Positions 15,337 through 23,871 of a DNA stretch of 64,000 nt are shown piece by piece. Within the stretch, counting starts at the first letter, position 1; every line of letters starts with the position of its first letter. The translations under genes were made by a program, and so were the position numbers. Origin of the DNA: Rhodospirillaceae bacterium SYSU D60007 (GTDB lineage: Bacteria; Pseudomonadota; Alphaproteobacteria; Reyranellales; Reyranellaceae); NCBI GenBank assembly GCA_003574685.1, contig QOCQ01000006.1, positions 62,001 to 126,000 on the forward strand, written 5' to 3'. A model generated the notes under the pieces. The model was not told the DNA's origin, ran no database searches, and was given only the letters and a program-made list of their open reading frames with translations.

Positions 15337-17760
15337 ATGAGCCTGCGTCATCTTGATGCCCTGCTGAAGCCGCGATCGGTTGCGCTGGTCGGCGCCAGCG
15401 CACGGTCGGGATCGGTAGGTGCCCTGCTGCTCGACAAGCTTGGCCGCTTCGCCGGTGAGGTATGGCTGGTCAATCCCCGGGGCCGTGTCGACGAGGCTCG
15501 CCCGGCGTTCCGCAGCCTGCGCGAGACACCGGGTGTGCCGGACCTGGCGCTGATCGCTGCGCCCGGCACCGCAATTCCCGGCATCCTGCGCGATCTTGGC
15601 CGTCGTGGCGGCAAGGCGGCGGTGATCTTCGCGACGGACCTTGGTCAGGGTGATCCGGAGCGCCACGCAAAGGCGGCGCGGCTGGTGGTACGCATCGCGC
15701 GGCGTCACGGGCTTGGCGTGCTGGGTCCCGCTTCGGTTGGCGTGCAATCGCCGGCGGTCGGCCTGGATGCCAGCCTGTCGCCGACAGCCGCGCCGGCCGG
15801 CGACCTCGCATTCGTCACCCAGTCGGCGGCGGTGGCCAGCGCGGCCGTGGACTGGGCCGCGGAACGGCGCATCGGCTTCAGCCATATCGTCACGCTGGGC
15901 GAGATGGCCGATATCGATTTCGGCATCCTGCTCGACTGGCTGGCGCTGGATTCCGCCACGCACGCCATCCTCCTGCACATGGAGTCGGTGAAGGACGCCC
16001 GCCGATTCATGTCAGCCGCGCGTGCGGCTGCGCGAGCGAAGCCGGTGATCGTGCTGAAGACCGGACGGCGCCTGGCCACCGCGCGCACGATTCATGCGCC
16101 GGCGGGTGCCTTCGCCGATGAAGTCTACGACGCTGCCTTCCGTCGCGCCGGCATGCTGCGCGTGGGTGATCTCGACGAATTGTTCGAGGCAACCGCGACG
16201 CTCGCCGGTCATCGCCAGCCTGCGGGCGATCGCCTGGCGATTCTCGCCAATGGCGGCGGCCTGGGCGTGCTCGCGGCCGACACGCTGCTGGAACTCGGCG
16301 GCAGGCTGGCGGCGATTGAGCCCGGTTCGCCCGGCTTGCCGACCTGGACGCGTGGCAATCCGCTCGACGTCAGTAGCGATGCTCCGCCAGCGCGCTACGC
16401 CGAGGCGGCGCGCGCGTTGCTCGCGAACCCTGTGGTGGATGCCCTGCTGGCCGTGCATTCACCCTCACCTTTCGTGCCGGCGGTGGAACCAGCGCGCGCG
16501 CTGATCGAGGCTTTCGGCACGAGCCGGAAGCCGGTGCTGGCAAGCTGGGTCGGCGGCGCCACGCAGGAGCCGGCCCGTCAGCTTTTCGCCGAGGCCGGCC
16601 TGCCGGCCTACGATACGCCGCGCCAGGCCGTGCGTGGCTTCATGCATCTCGTGAACTTCCGGCGCAATCGCGAAACCCTGATGGAGACGCCGCCCTCGCA
16701 ACCCGAGGCTTTCGCGATCGACGTTGCGCGGACGCGGCGTATCCTGGCCGGCGCGCGTCGCGCGGGACGCGAGGAGCTGACACCGGACGAATCGCTTGCC
16801 ATCGTTCAGTCGGCTGGGATTCCCACGGCACCCACCTTCCGCCCTGTCGAAGGCACCGCCTATGACCTCGTGGTGGCGCTGCGCGAGGATCCGGTCTTTG
16901 GACCGGTGCTGGTCTTCGGCCGGGGCGGGCTGGTGGGACGCCGCCTTGAGGACCGCGCGGTGGCGCTGCCGCCGCTGAACATGAAGCTCGCGCAGGACGT
17001 CATGGCGCGCACGCGGGTATGGAAGCTGCTGCAAGGCGGCGAGGACCACCCTGCCGCGGCGATCGATGCGCTGGCACTGACGCTGATCAAGGTGGCGCAG
17101 ATCGCGGTCGATCTGCCGGAGATCGCGTCCCTACGTATCGATTCGCTGCGGGTCGATGCCCGAACCGCGGTGGCGATGTCGGCGCGTGCCTGGTTGTTGT
17201 CGGCCGATCCGGGTGAATCGCGGCTGTCGATCCGCCCCTATCCGAAGGAGCTGGAGAGCCAGGAGCGCCTGCCGGACGGCCGCGCCTTTCTGCTGCGGCC
17301 CGTGCGGCCCGAGGACGAGCCGATGGTGGTCGAGATGGTCGATCGCATGGATCGCGACGATGTGCGCATGCGCTTCTTCGCCCCGCTGCAGCGGCTGTCG
17401 CACGACATGGCCGCGCGCCTGACGCAGCTCGACTACGACCGGCAGATGGCATTGATGGCGCTGGGCGATGGCGGCCGGGGCACCAGCGACTGTTGGGGCG
17501 TTGTGCGGATCGCTGCCGACCCTGACCGCGAGACAGCCGAGTTTGCGATTGCCGTGCGCAGCGACATGAAGAACAACGGGCTGGGGTCGCTGCTGATGGA
17601 GCGCATCATCGCCTATGCCCGCGCCAGCGGACTCAAGACGCTGACCGGGTTCGTGCTGTCGGAGAACGAAGCCATGCTGTCGCTTGGCCGCAGGCTGGGA
17701 TTCGTGCCTGTGCGCGTTGCCGACGATCCCACCGTCGTGCAGATGATGCTGCAGCTTTGA
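15337..17760 (+). CDS. PatZ-like CoA-ligase/GNAT protein with shortened ATP-grasp domain
   Basis: 807 aa. Order of domains: CoA-binding Rossmann (about residues 1-135), succinyl-CoA-synthetase-like flavodoxin domains (about 145-430), ATP-grasp remnant (about 455-620), GNAT acetyltransferase (about 640-807, with acetyl-CoA loop NNGLGSLLM). Relatives (Pat/YfiQ, protein lysine acetyltransferases) are near 900 aa. Here about 85-90 residues are missing in the ATP-grasp part: after GIPTAPTFRP (near residue 500) the chain jumps to LVVALREDPVFGPVLVFG, omitting the K-x-x-SPDIxHKSDVGGV nucleotide-binding region. Acyl-CoA synthesis is therefore unlikely, and lysine acetylation by the GNAT domain is the inferred role. 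Confidence 0.88.
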   Translation: MSLRHLDALLKPRSVALVGASARSGSVGALLLDKLGRFAGEVWLVNPRGRVDEARPAFRSLRETPGVPDLALIAAPGTAIPGILRDLGRRGGKAAVIFATDLGQGDPERHAKAARLVVRIARRHGLGVLGPASVGVQSPAVGLDASLSPTAAPAGDLAFVTQSAAVASAAVDWAAERRIGFSHIVTLGEMADIDFGILLDWLALDSATHAILLHMESVKDARRFMSAARAAARAKPVIVLKTGRRLATARTIHAPAGAFADEVYDAAFRRAGMLRVGDLDELFEATATLAGHRQPAGDRLAILANGGGLGVLAADTLLELGGRLAAIEPGSPGLPTWTRGNPLDVSSDAPPARYAEAARALLANPVVDALLAVHSPSPFVPAVEPARALIEAFGTSRKPVLASWVGGATQEPARQLFAEAGLPAYDTPRQAVRGFMHLVNFRRNRETLMETPPSQPEAFAIDVARTRRILAGARRAGREELTPDESLAIVQSAGIPTAPTFRPVEGTAYDLVVALREDPVFGPVLVFGRGGLVGRRLEDRAVALPPLNMKLAQDVMARTRVWKLLQGGEDHPAAAIDALALTLIKVAQIAVDLPEIASLRIDSLRVDARTAVAMSARAWLLSADPGESRLSIRPYPKELESQERLPDGRAFLLRPVRPEDEPMVVEMVDRMDRDDVRMRFFAPLQRLSHDMAARLTQLDYDRQMALMALGDGGRGTSDCWGVVRIAADPDRETAEFAIAVRSDMKNNGLGSLLMERIIAYARASGLKTLTGFVLSENEAMLSLGRRLGFVPVRVADDPTVVQMMLQL

Positions 17761-17780
17761 GCGCGGTACCTTCCAGTGCA

Positions 17781-19379
17781 ATGAAGACCATTATGGAGCA
17801 GCGAGTTGCCGCCTCGGTGTCGGCGCTGAAGGGGTGGCGGCGGTGGCTGCTGGCCGTCGCGCTTGGCACGGGGGCAGGTTTTTCCATGCCGCCCTGGCAT
17901 GTGTTTCCGCTGATGCCGGTGGGGCTGGTGGGCCTGGTATGGCTCATCGACGCCAGGGTGGCGAAGGATGCGATCCGTCCGCTGCGGCGCAGCTTTGGCG
18001 ACGGCCTGCTCTGGGGGCTGGGATATTTCTCGGTCGGCAGCCTCTGGATCATCGAGGCGTTCAACGTGCCGCCGGCCGATTTCGCGGCGCTGGGGCCGCC
18101 GATCGTGGGCGGCCTGGCGGTCGTGCTGGCGCTCTTCGTCGGCTTCACGTGCCTTGCCTGGACATGGGTCGTGCGCCGCTTTCACGTCTTGGCGCATAGC
18201 TGGGCGCGGATCGTGCTGTTCGGCGTGCTGGCGGCGACGTTCGAATGGCTGCGCGGCCATGTCTTCACCGGCTTTCCGTGGAATCCCTTCGGGCACGTCT
18301 GGGCCTTTGCCGCGATCCTGCTGCAGCCCGCCGCCTGGTTCGGCGTGTATGGGCTGAGCGCCATCACCGTGGCGCTGCTGGCGATGCCTGCGGCGCTTGC
18401 CGCCGGGCGGTATCGCAGCACCGCAATCGCTGTGGCCGCGCTGCTGTTGCCGTTTGTTGCCGCCGCGCCCCGGCCGTGGCTGGTGGAGCCTGCCGGGACG
18501 CCTGACGGCCCGATGCTGCGGCTGGTGCAGCCCAACGTGCCGCAGGCGGAGAAATGGCTGGTGCAGAAGCGCGACGAGCACGTGGGCAAGCTGATGCGGC
18601 TGAGCACGCTCGAGCGCCCGGACTCCGTGCGGCATGTAATCTGGCCCGAGACCGCCGTTCCCTTTCTGCTGGCGCAGTCGCCGCACTATCTGCGCCTTGT
18701 CGCCGGCGCGGCGCCGCCGGACGGCTATCTCCTTGTCGGGGCGCCACGCGGCGCCATGACGGCAGAGGAGGCGCGCATCGTCTCGCCCGGCAACCGCGAG
18801 CCGATCTGGAACAGCCTGCATGTCATCGACGGCACCGGCACTATCCGCGCCACCTATGACAAGGTGCATCTGGTGCCGCTGGGCGAATACCTGCCGCTGC
18901 GCCGGCACTTCGCCTTGCTCGCGGACACCATCGGCCGCGGCTCGTTCGAGGCGGGTCCGGACCGCCGGACCATCCGGCTGCCGGGCTTGCCGCCGGTTGG
19001 CGTCATCATCTGCTACGAGGCCATTTTCCCCGGTGCCGTGGTCGATGCGCGCGACCGTCCGGCGTGGATTCTCAACGTCACCAACGACTCCTGGTTCGGC
19101 CAGTCGAGCGGCCCCTACCAGCATCTCGTGAGCGCCCGGCTGCGCGCCATCGAGGAGGGATTGCCCCTGATCCGCGTTGCCAACACCGGCATCTCTGCCG
19201 TCATCGACCGGTTCGGCCGGATCGAGGCACAGCTCGGCATGGAAAGGACCGGTGTCATCGACCGCAACCTGCCGCCGGCCGGACCACCTACGCCCTATGC
19301 GCATTTTGGTGATTTGGCGCTTCTCGGCATATTGATCATACTTCTCGCGCCTGTCTGCTGGATCGCACTGCGAAACTGA
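17781..19379 (+). CDS. lnt: Apolipoprotein N-acyltransferase
   Basis: 532 aa inner-membrane enzyme adding the third acyl chain to the N-terminal Cys of lipoproteins. Several TM helices occupy about residues 10-200, then the nitrilase-like periplasmic domain carries the catalytic triad Glu290 (IWPETAVPF), Lys361 (YDKVHLVPLGEYLPLR) and Cys411 (GVIICYEAIFPG), with a last TM near the C-terminus. The ATG at 17781 is preferred over an upstream TTG at 17757 inside the previous gene. The lnt then PraR-type regulator order is seen in other alphaproteobacteria. Confidence 0.95.
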   Translation: MKTIMEQRVAASVSALKGWRRWLLAVALGTGAGFSMPPWHVFPLMPVGLVGLVWLIDARVAKDAIRPLRRSFGDGLLWGLGYFSVGSLWIIEAFNVPPADFAALGPPIVGGLAVVLALFVGFTCLAWTWVVRRFHVLAHSWARIVLFGVLAATFEWLRGHVFTGFPWNPFGHVWAFAAILLQPAAWFGVYGLSAITVALLAMPAALAAGRYRSTAIAVAALLLPFVAAAPRPWLVEPAGTPDGPMLRLVQPNVPQAEKWLVQKRDEHVGKLMRLSTLERPDSVRHVIWPETAVPFLLAQSPHYLRLVAGAAPPDGYLLVGAPRGAMTAEEARIVSPGNREPIWNSLHVIDGTGTIRATYDKVHLVPLGEYLPLRRHFALLADTIGRGSFEAGPDRRTIRLPGLPPVGVIICYEAIFPGAVVDARDRPAWILNVTNDSWFGQSSGPYQHLVSARLRAIEEGLPLIRVANTGISAVIDRFGRIEAQLGMERTGVIDRNLPPAGPPTPYAHFGDLALLGILIILLAPVCWIALRN

Positions 19380-19387
19380 TCCAGCAG
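19355..19387 (+). terminator. Hairpin at the end of lnt
   Basis: A perfect 10-bp inverted repeat, CTGCTGGATC (19355-19364) and GATCCAGCAG (19378-19387), spans the lnt stop codon with a 13-nt loop. No T-run follows, so it is a weak intrinsic terminator candidate or an mRNA 3'-end stabiliser. Confidence 0.4.
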
Positions 19388-19451
19388 CCCAGTCCGTTCA
19401 AGCTACGCGAAAAGTGCCCCGACACGACAACCAGACGTACCAAAAAAGGTA

Positions 19452-19479
19452 TTAACAATAGAACCTTTTAACAATAGAA
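19452..19479. promoter_or_regulatory. Direct repeat upstream of the XRE regulator gene
   Basis: TTAACAATAGAA occurs twice (19452-19463 and 19468-19479), period 16 bp, in the only AT-rich patch of the 278-bp gap before the regulator gene; another TTAACGAT follows near 19502. The arrangement looks like an operator, perhaps for autoregulation by the downstream regulator. The spacing does not fit a CtrA site. Confidence 0.45.
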
Positions 19480-19657
19480 TAACGATTGTGCGCTTCTCGT
19501 CTTAACGATGTAGAGGCGCACCTGCGTTGTACTGAAGGCAGCGGAACAGCCGCACCTAACTCCGCACGCAGCAGATGAGCACCGGGACGAAAGATTCCGG
19601 GGACTTGTCGACCGCCAGCCGGGCGGTTGGCGGGTCACAAGCAAGGAGTGTGCAAAC

Positions 19658-20113
19658 ATGGCAGGTCATCCGGTGGACGTTCACGTGGGGACGCGGGTGC
19701 GGCAACGCCGAACATTGCTCGGCATGAGCCAGGAAAAGCTGGGCGAGGCCGTGGGGCTGACGTTTCAGCAGATTCAGAAATATGAGCGCGGCGCCAATCG
19801 TATCGGTTCCAGCCGCCTCTATGAGTTCAGCAAGGTCCTCGACGTGCCGGTATCGTATTTCTTCGAGGAGATGCCGGTAAATGTCCTGGTGGGGCCGCGC
19901 CGTGGAAGAGGCCGCAAGGGCGGCTTTGGCGAGGAGAGCACCCCGTTCGAGGAAGAGAAGGATCCGCTCGCCAAGCGCGAAACGCTGGAACTGGTACGCG
20001 CCTACTACAAGATCGACGAGGCCAAGGTGCGCAAGCGCATCTTCGAGATGGTCAAGGCCGTCGGTTCGGCATCGCGGGCGCACAAGATCGCCGCGACGGG
20101 CAAGCGCAAATAA
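19658..20113 (+). CDS. XRE-family transcriptional regulator (PraR/PhrR type)
   Basis: 151 aa. The Cro/CI helix-turn-helix covers about residues 10-68 (GTRVRQRRTLLGMSQEKLGEAVGLTFQQIQKYERG, here in part), ending DVPVSYFFEEMP. This strongly resembles rhizobial PhrR/PraR, which control quorum-sensing and surface traits. A charged linker (RGRGRKGG) and a C-terminal helical region follow. It has a 278-bp leader with direct repeats and a hairpin terminator just after. The targets in this organism are unknown. Confidence 0.9.
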   Translation: MAGHPVDVHVGTRVRQRRTLLGMSQEKLGEAVGLTFQQIQKYERGANRIGSSRLYEFSKVLDVPVSYFFEEMPVNVLVGPRRGRGRKGGFGEESTPFEEEKDPLAKRETLELVRAYYKIDEAKVRKRIFEMVKAVGSASRAHKIAATGKRK

Positions 20114-20122
20114 GGTCCCGGG

Positions 20123-20145
20123 AGACGCCGACGCCGGCGTCTTTC
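20123..20145 (+). terminator. Intrinsic-type terminator after the XRE regulator
   Basis: The stem AGACGCCG (20123-20130) pairs with CGGCGTCT (20135-20142) around an ACGC loop and is followed by TTCC. It begins 10 nt after the regulator stop. The short T-run makes it moderate rather than strong. Confidence 0.55.
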
Positions 20146-20200
20146 CAAACAGGCAGCACGGGGCTAGAGGTGGGGACACGCCACCCTGCGACTGACGCCC

Positions 20201-21271
20201 ATGCCCGACAGCCATCCGCTCGCCACCCTGCCGCCGGAGCAGACCGGTCCCGCCGCCTGGTACGGCCCCGACATGGCCCGGCGGACGGACTGGATCGTGT
20301 CGCTGACACCTGCCGACATTGCCGAGATCGAGGCGGCGTGCCGGCCGCTGGTGGCACGCGAGGCGGATATCGCCGGCGTCACCCGTGCCGGTTTTCCGCT
20401 GCCGGGGCTGGGGCCGCGCGTACTGGCCCTGCTGGACGAGCAGCTCAACGGGCGCGGCTTTGTGCTGCTGCGCGGCCTGCCGGTCGAGCGCTACGACATG
20501 CGCATGGCGGCGACGGCGTTCTTCGGCATCGGCGCCTGGCTGGGCAGCGCTCGTTCGCAGAACGCCAGGGGGCATGTGCTTGGTCATGTCCGGGACATGG
20601 GCCTTTCCAGCCGTGATCCCGCCGTGCGCATCTACCAGACGAACGAGCGCCAGACCTACCACACCGATTCGTGCGACGTGGTCGGCCTGCTGTGCCTGAA
20701 GACGGCCAAACGCGGCGGTCTCTCGACGCTGGTGAGCTCGACCACGATCTTCAACGAGATGCGCCGCTGCCGTCCCGACCTTCTGGCGCTGCTGTTCCAG
20801 CCGATCGCCACCGACCGGCGCGGCGAGGTGCCGGACGGCATGAAGCCCTGGTTCGAAATCCCGGTGTTCAACTGGTACCAGGGCCATCTCACGGCGCTCT
20901 ACCAGCGCCAGTACATCGATAGCGCCCAGCGCCTGCCCGGCGCGCCGCGCCTGTCAGCCGACCAGATCGCGGCGCTGGACCTGTTCGACGCGCTGGCGAA
21001 CGATCCCGCGCTTCACCTCCACATGGAGTTCCGGCCGGGCGACATGCAGTTCGTGCACAATCACACGCTGCTGCACGATCGCACCGCCTTCGAAGACTGG
21101 GACGAGCCCGCGCGCCGGCGCCATCTGCTGCGGCTATGGCTGGCCTGCCCGGGCGCGCGGCCGCTGCCGCCGGTCTTTGCCCAGCGCTACGGCAAGGTCG
21201 ATATCGGCGACCGCGGCGGCATCATCGTGCCCGGCACGGTGGCGCTGAACGCGCCGCTGGACGCGGTGTGA
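20201..21271 (+). CDS. TauD/TfdA-family Fe(II)/2-oxoglutarate dioxygenase
   Basis: 356 aa. The iron-binding H-x-D is in QTYHTDSCDVVGLLCL (about residue 152), and the distal His with the 2-oxoglutarate Arg lies in FVHNHTLLHDRTAF and RRHLLRLWL (about 285-312). This longer subgroup (about 350 aa) is found widely in proteobacteria; the substrate is not known. The stop overlaps the GTG start of the nucleotidyltransferase gene (GTGA), which implies coupled translation. Confidence 0.9.
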   Translation: MPDSHPLATLPPEQTGPAAWYGPDMARRTDWIVSLTPADIAEIEAACRPLVAREADIAGVTRAGFPLPGLGPRVLALLDEQLNGRGFVLLRGLPVERYDMRMAATAFFGIGAWLGSARSQNARGHVLGHVRDMGLSSRDPAVRIYQTNERQTYHTDSCDVVGLLCLKTAKRGGLSTLVSSTTIFNEMRRCRPDLLALLFQPIATDRRGEVPDGMKPWFEIPVFNWYQGHLTALYQRQYIDSAQRLPGAPRLSADQIAALDLFDALANDPALHLHMEFRPGDMQFVHNHTLLHDRTAFEDWDEPARRRHLLRLWLACPGARPLPPVFAQRYGKVDIGDRGGIIVPGTVALNAPLDAV

Positions 21272-21864
21272 CACAGCGCAGCCTGCCGGCCATTCTGCAA
21301 AGCCACCGCATACTGGCGCTGATCCTGGCGCGCTTTGATGCAATCGCATTGCCCGATACGTGGCTGGTCGCCGGCGCCGTCGCCCAGGGCGTGTGGAACG
21401 CGCTCACGGGCCGGGCGCCGGAATACGGGCTGAAGGACATCGATATCGTCTATTTCGATGCCGAGGATCTGTCCCAGCAGACAGAGGTGGCGCATGAGAT
21501 GCGGCTGCGCAGGCTGTTCGCCGACCTGCCCGTGAAGCTCGACGTGAAGAATGAGGCGCGCGTGCATCTCTGGTACCCCGACGCCTTTGGCAAGACGATT
21601 GATCCCTACCATTCGACCGAAGACGCCATCGCGTCGTTTCCGACGACAGCCACCAGCATTGGTGTGCGTCCGCGATCCGGAGAGCTGGAGATCTGCGCCC
21701 CCTTCGCTTGCGATGACCTGCTGCGCGGTATCGTGCGCGCCAACAAGCGGCAGATCACGCGCGAGGTCTATGAGCGCAAGATCGCCCGCTGGCGGCCCCT
21801 ATGGCCCGAACTCACGTACCTGCCGTGGGAGGAAAGTCACACCCAGCCGCCATCCACCACGTAG
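21268..21864 (+). CDS. Nucleotidyltransferase-family protein (DUF925-like)
   Basis: 198 aa starting with GTG inside the dioxygenase stop. Features of the YdfA/DUF925 nucleotidyltransferase-like family are WLVAGAVAQGVWNALTG, the acidic pair in LKDIDIVYFDAEDLS (about residues 53-67) and PVKLDVKNEARVHLWYPDAFG. The DID resembles the metal-binding DxD of pol-beta-like nucleotidyltransferases. Its role is unknown. The last 28 nt overlap, antisense, the end of the convergent SDR gene. Confidence 0.85.
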   Translation: MTQRSLPAILQSHRILALILARFDAIALPDTWLVAGAVAQGVWNALTGRAPEYGLKDIDIVYFDAEDLSQQTEVAHEMRLRRLFADLPVKLDVKNEARVHLWYPDAFGKTIDPYHSTEDAIASFPTTATSIGVRPRSGELEICAPFACDDLLRGIVRANKRQITREVYERKIARWRPLWPELTYLPWEESHTQPPSTT

Positions 21865-22598
21865 TGCTGGCTGGTGCAGGCTGAGGCGTCGTCGGAGGCG
21901 AGGAACAGCACGAAGCGCGCGATCTCCTCGGGAACGATCCATCGCTTGAGGCACTGCGCCTCCAGCATGCGCCGTTCGCCGTCGGGCGTGATCCACTTCT
22001 CCTTTTGCCGCTCGGTCAGGATCCAGCCGGGCGCAATGGCATTGACGCGGATGTTGTGCGGCCCGTAGTCGCGCGCCAGCGAGCGGGTGAGGCCCAGGAC
22101 CGCCGACTTGGCGGCGGTGTAGACCGCCATGCCGCCCATGCCGGCCATCCACGAGATCGAGGCAAAGTTCACGATGGCGCCCTTGCCGGCCGCCTTCATG
22201 TCGGGCAGCACGGCCTGGGCCGCGAAGAACTGGTGCCGCAGGTTGACGGCCATCAGTGCATCCCATTGCTGCGGCGTCACCTCCTCGGTGGCGTGCCGTT
22301 CGTCGAAGGCGGCGTTGTTGACCAGCACGGCGATTGGGCCGATGCGCGCACGCAACGCTACGACGGCGGCGCGCAGCGCAGCGATATCGGTGAGATCCGC
22401 GTGCGCGAAATGCACCTCCGCGCCGCTGCCTTGCAGCTCGCGCACCAGCGCTTCGGCCGGTGCGTCCAGGATATCGATAAAGCCGACCCGGCTCTTCTGG
22501 CCCGCGAAGGCGCGCACGATGGCAGCGCCGATACCGCTGGCGCCGCCGGTCACCAGAACGCTGCGGCCGGCATGATCAGGGTAAATCGCATGAGCCAT
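21837..22598 (-). CDS. SDR-family oxidoreductase
   Basis: 253 aa classical short-chain dehydrogenase. NAD(P)-binding TGGASGIG (about residues 18-25), NNAAF at about 92, catalytic Ser in NFASISWM and Y-x3-K in YTAAKSAVLG (about 159-163). It has a C-terminal substrate loop and the usual YVVDGGW end. Asp in GFIDIL after beta-2 suggests NAD(H) preference. It lies 18 nt downstream of nothing on its own strand, ahead of the FAD monooxygenase stop, and could be part of the same minus-strand unit in the order SDR after monooxygenase? The monooxygenase is upstream of it at 23810-22617, ending 18 nt before the SDR start, so co-transcription is likely. Confidence 0.92.
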   Translation of the reverse strand: MAHAIYPDHAGRSVLVTGGASGIGAAIVRAFAGQKSRVGFIDILDAPAEALVRELQGSGAEVHFAHADLTDIAALRAAVVALRARIGPIAVLVNNAAFDERHATEEVTPQQWDALMAVNLRHQFFAAQAVLPDMKAAGKGAIVNFASISWMAGMGGMAVYTAAKSAVLGLTRSLARDYGPHNIRVNAIAPGWILTERQKEKWITPDGERRMLEAQCLKRWIVPEEIARFVLFLASDDASACTSQHYVVDGGWV

Positions 22599-22616
22599 GC
22601 TTCTGCTCCAGGAATG

Positions 22617-23810
22617 TCAGGCCGCGTCCGGCAGCACTGCCGCGTCGTGGCCGTAGAGCCATCCGGTGGCGGCGACAGTCCGGTCACCGGCGGCGGCGAA
22701 CTGCGCATCGCGCTGCTGCTGCTCGGGACCGTCCGGCAGGTGGAAGCGCAGCTTGTTCAGCCGCGACATTTCCTGCAGGCGGGTGGCGCGCGGCCGGCGC
22801 AGCGCCTCGTAGCGCGCCAGCGCGGCCGGAACATCGTGGCTGCCGGCGGCCAGGGAGGCGGCAAGGGTGGCGCCGTCCTCGATCGACTGCACGGCGCCCT
22901 GCGCCATGAAGGGCAGCATGGCATGGCAGGCATCGCCCAGCAGCGTGATGCGACCCACCGACCAGCGCTCAAGCGGCTCCCGGTCGAACAGGCCCCATTT
23001 GTAGGTGACATCGACAGCGCCGATGATCGCGCGCACTTGCGGATGCCAGCCCTCGAACAGGCGCAGCGCGTCGGCAACCTCACCGCGATCGACCCATGAC
23101 TCGCGTGCCCAGGACTCCTCCTCGCGCACCGCGACGAAGTTCATCAGCCGTCCGCCAGCGACGTAGTAGTGCACGAAATGGCCATGCGGCCCCATCCAGT
23201 TGCTGGACGTCACCTCCAGCTTCAGGTGAGCCAGACGTTCCGCCGGCACCAGCCCGCGATAGGCGATGCAGCCGGTAAAGCGTGGCCTGTCGGCGCCGAA
23301 CAGGATCTGGCGCACGCGGGAGTGGATGCCGTCGGCGCCCACCAGCACGTCGGTCCGGATGCTGGTGCCGTTGTCGAATCGCGCCTCGACCCGATCGCCG
23401 GTGTCGGAGGCATCCATCAGCCGGTGGGCGGTGTGCAGGCGGCCAGGTGGCAGCGCACCGGCCAGCACCGCCAGCAAGTCGGCGCGATGAAAATGGTAAT
23501 AGGGAGCGCCATAGGCTTGCTCCATCGCGTCGGCGAGCGGCGCGCACTGGAGCGTGCGACCGTCATCCCAGCGCCGCTGGTGCACGGCGACCGGCCGCAC
23601 GCCCTTCCGTGCCAACGCTTCCGCCACACCGAGGCGGTGCAGCAGGCGCGAGGCGTTAGGGCTGATCTGGATGCCGGCGCCGATTTCGCCCAGCGCCTGG
23701 GCCTGTTCGTAGACATGGACGTCAAAGCCGGCGCGCAGCAGCGACAGAGCTGCAGCCAGGCCGCCGATACCGCCACCGATGATGGCCACGGAGAGTTGCG
23801 CTTGCGCCAT
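22617..23810 (-). CDS. FAD-dependent monooxygenase (salicylate/3-hydroxybenzoate hydroxylase-like)
   Basis: 397 aa group A flavoprotein hydroxylase. FAD-binding GxGxxG is IIGGGIGGLAAALSL (about residues 9-23), the DG motif VLVGADGIHSRVRQ (about 160-173) and the GD motif ITLLGDACHAMLPFMAQGA (about 290-308). These are diagnostic of the salicylate 1-monooxygenase/3-hydroxybenzoate 6-hydroxylase/6-hydroxynicotinate 3-monooxygenase group. Start MAQAQLS at 23810; the frame opens 21 codons further up without support. It is divergent from the ThDP enzyme gene (61-bp gap) and upstream of the SDR gene, suggesting an aromatic-compound pathway. Confidence 0.92.
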   Translation of the reverse strand: MAQAQLSVAIIGGGIGGLAAALSLLRAGFDVHVYEQAQALGEIGAGIQISPNASRLLHRLGVAEALARKGVRPVAVHQRRWDDGRTLQCAPLADAMEQAYGAPYYHFHRADLLAVLAGALPPGRLHTAHRLMDASDTGDRVEARFDNGTSIRTDVLVGADGIHSRVRQILFGADRPRFTGCIAYRGLVPAERLAHLKLEVTSSNWMGPHGHFVHYYVAGGRLMNFVAVREEESWARESWVDRGEVADALRLFEGWHPQVRAIIGAVDVTYKWGLFDREPLERWSVGRITLLGDACHAMLPFMAQGAVQSIEDGATLAASLAAGSHDVPAALARYEALRRPRATRLQEMSRLNKLRFHLPDGPEQQQRDAQFAAAGDRTVAATGWLYGHDAAVLPDAA

Positions 23811-23871
23811 GGCTCCTGCTTGCCTCCCGCGCCTATGATGGCACGCCGGAACGGAAAAGCGGGAGTCGCGC

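Noticed and set aside
17613-19304. A 563-codon minus-strand frame opposite lnt
   Set aside because: Antisense to lnt, whose catalytic triad is intact; composition is Arg/Gln/His-rich as in shadow frames.
19452-19471. CtrA-binding site (TTAA-N7-TTAA)
   Set aside because: The two TTAA are 12 bp apart, not 7, so the pattern does not fit CtrA.
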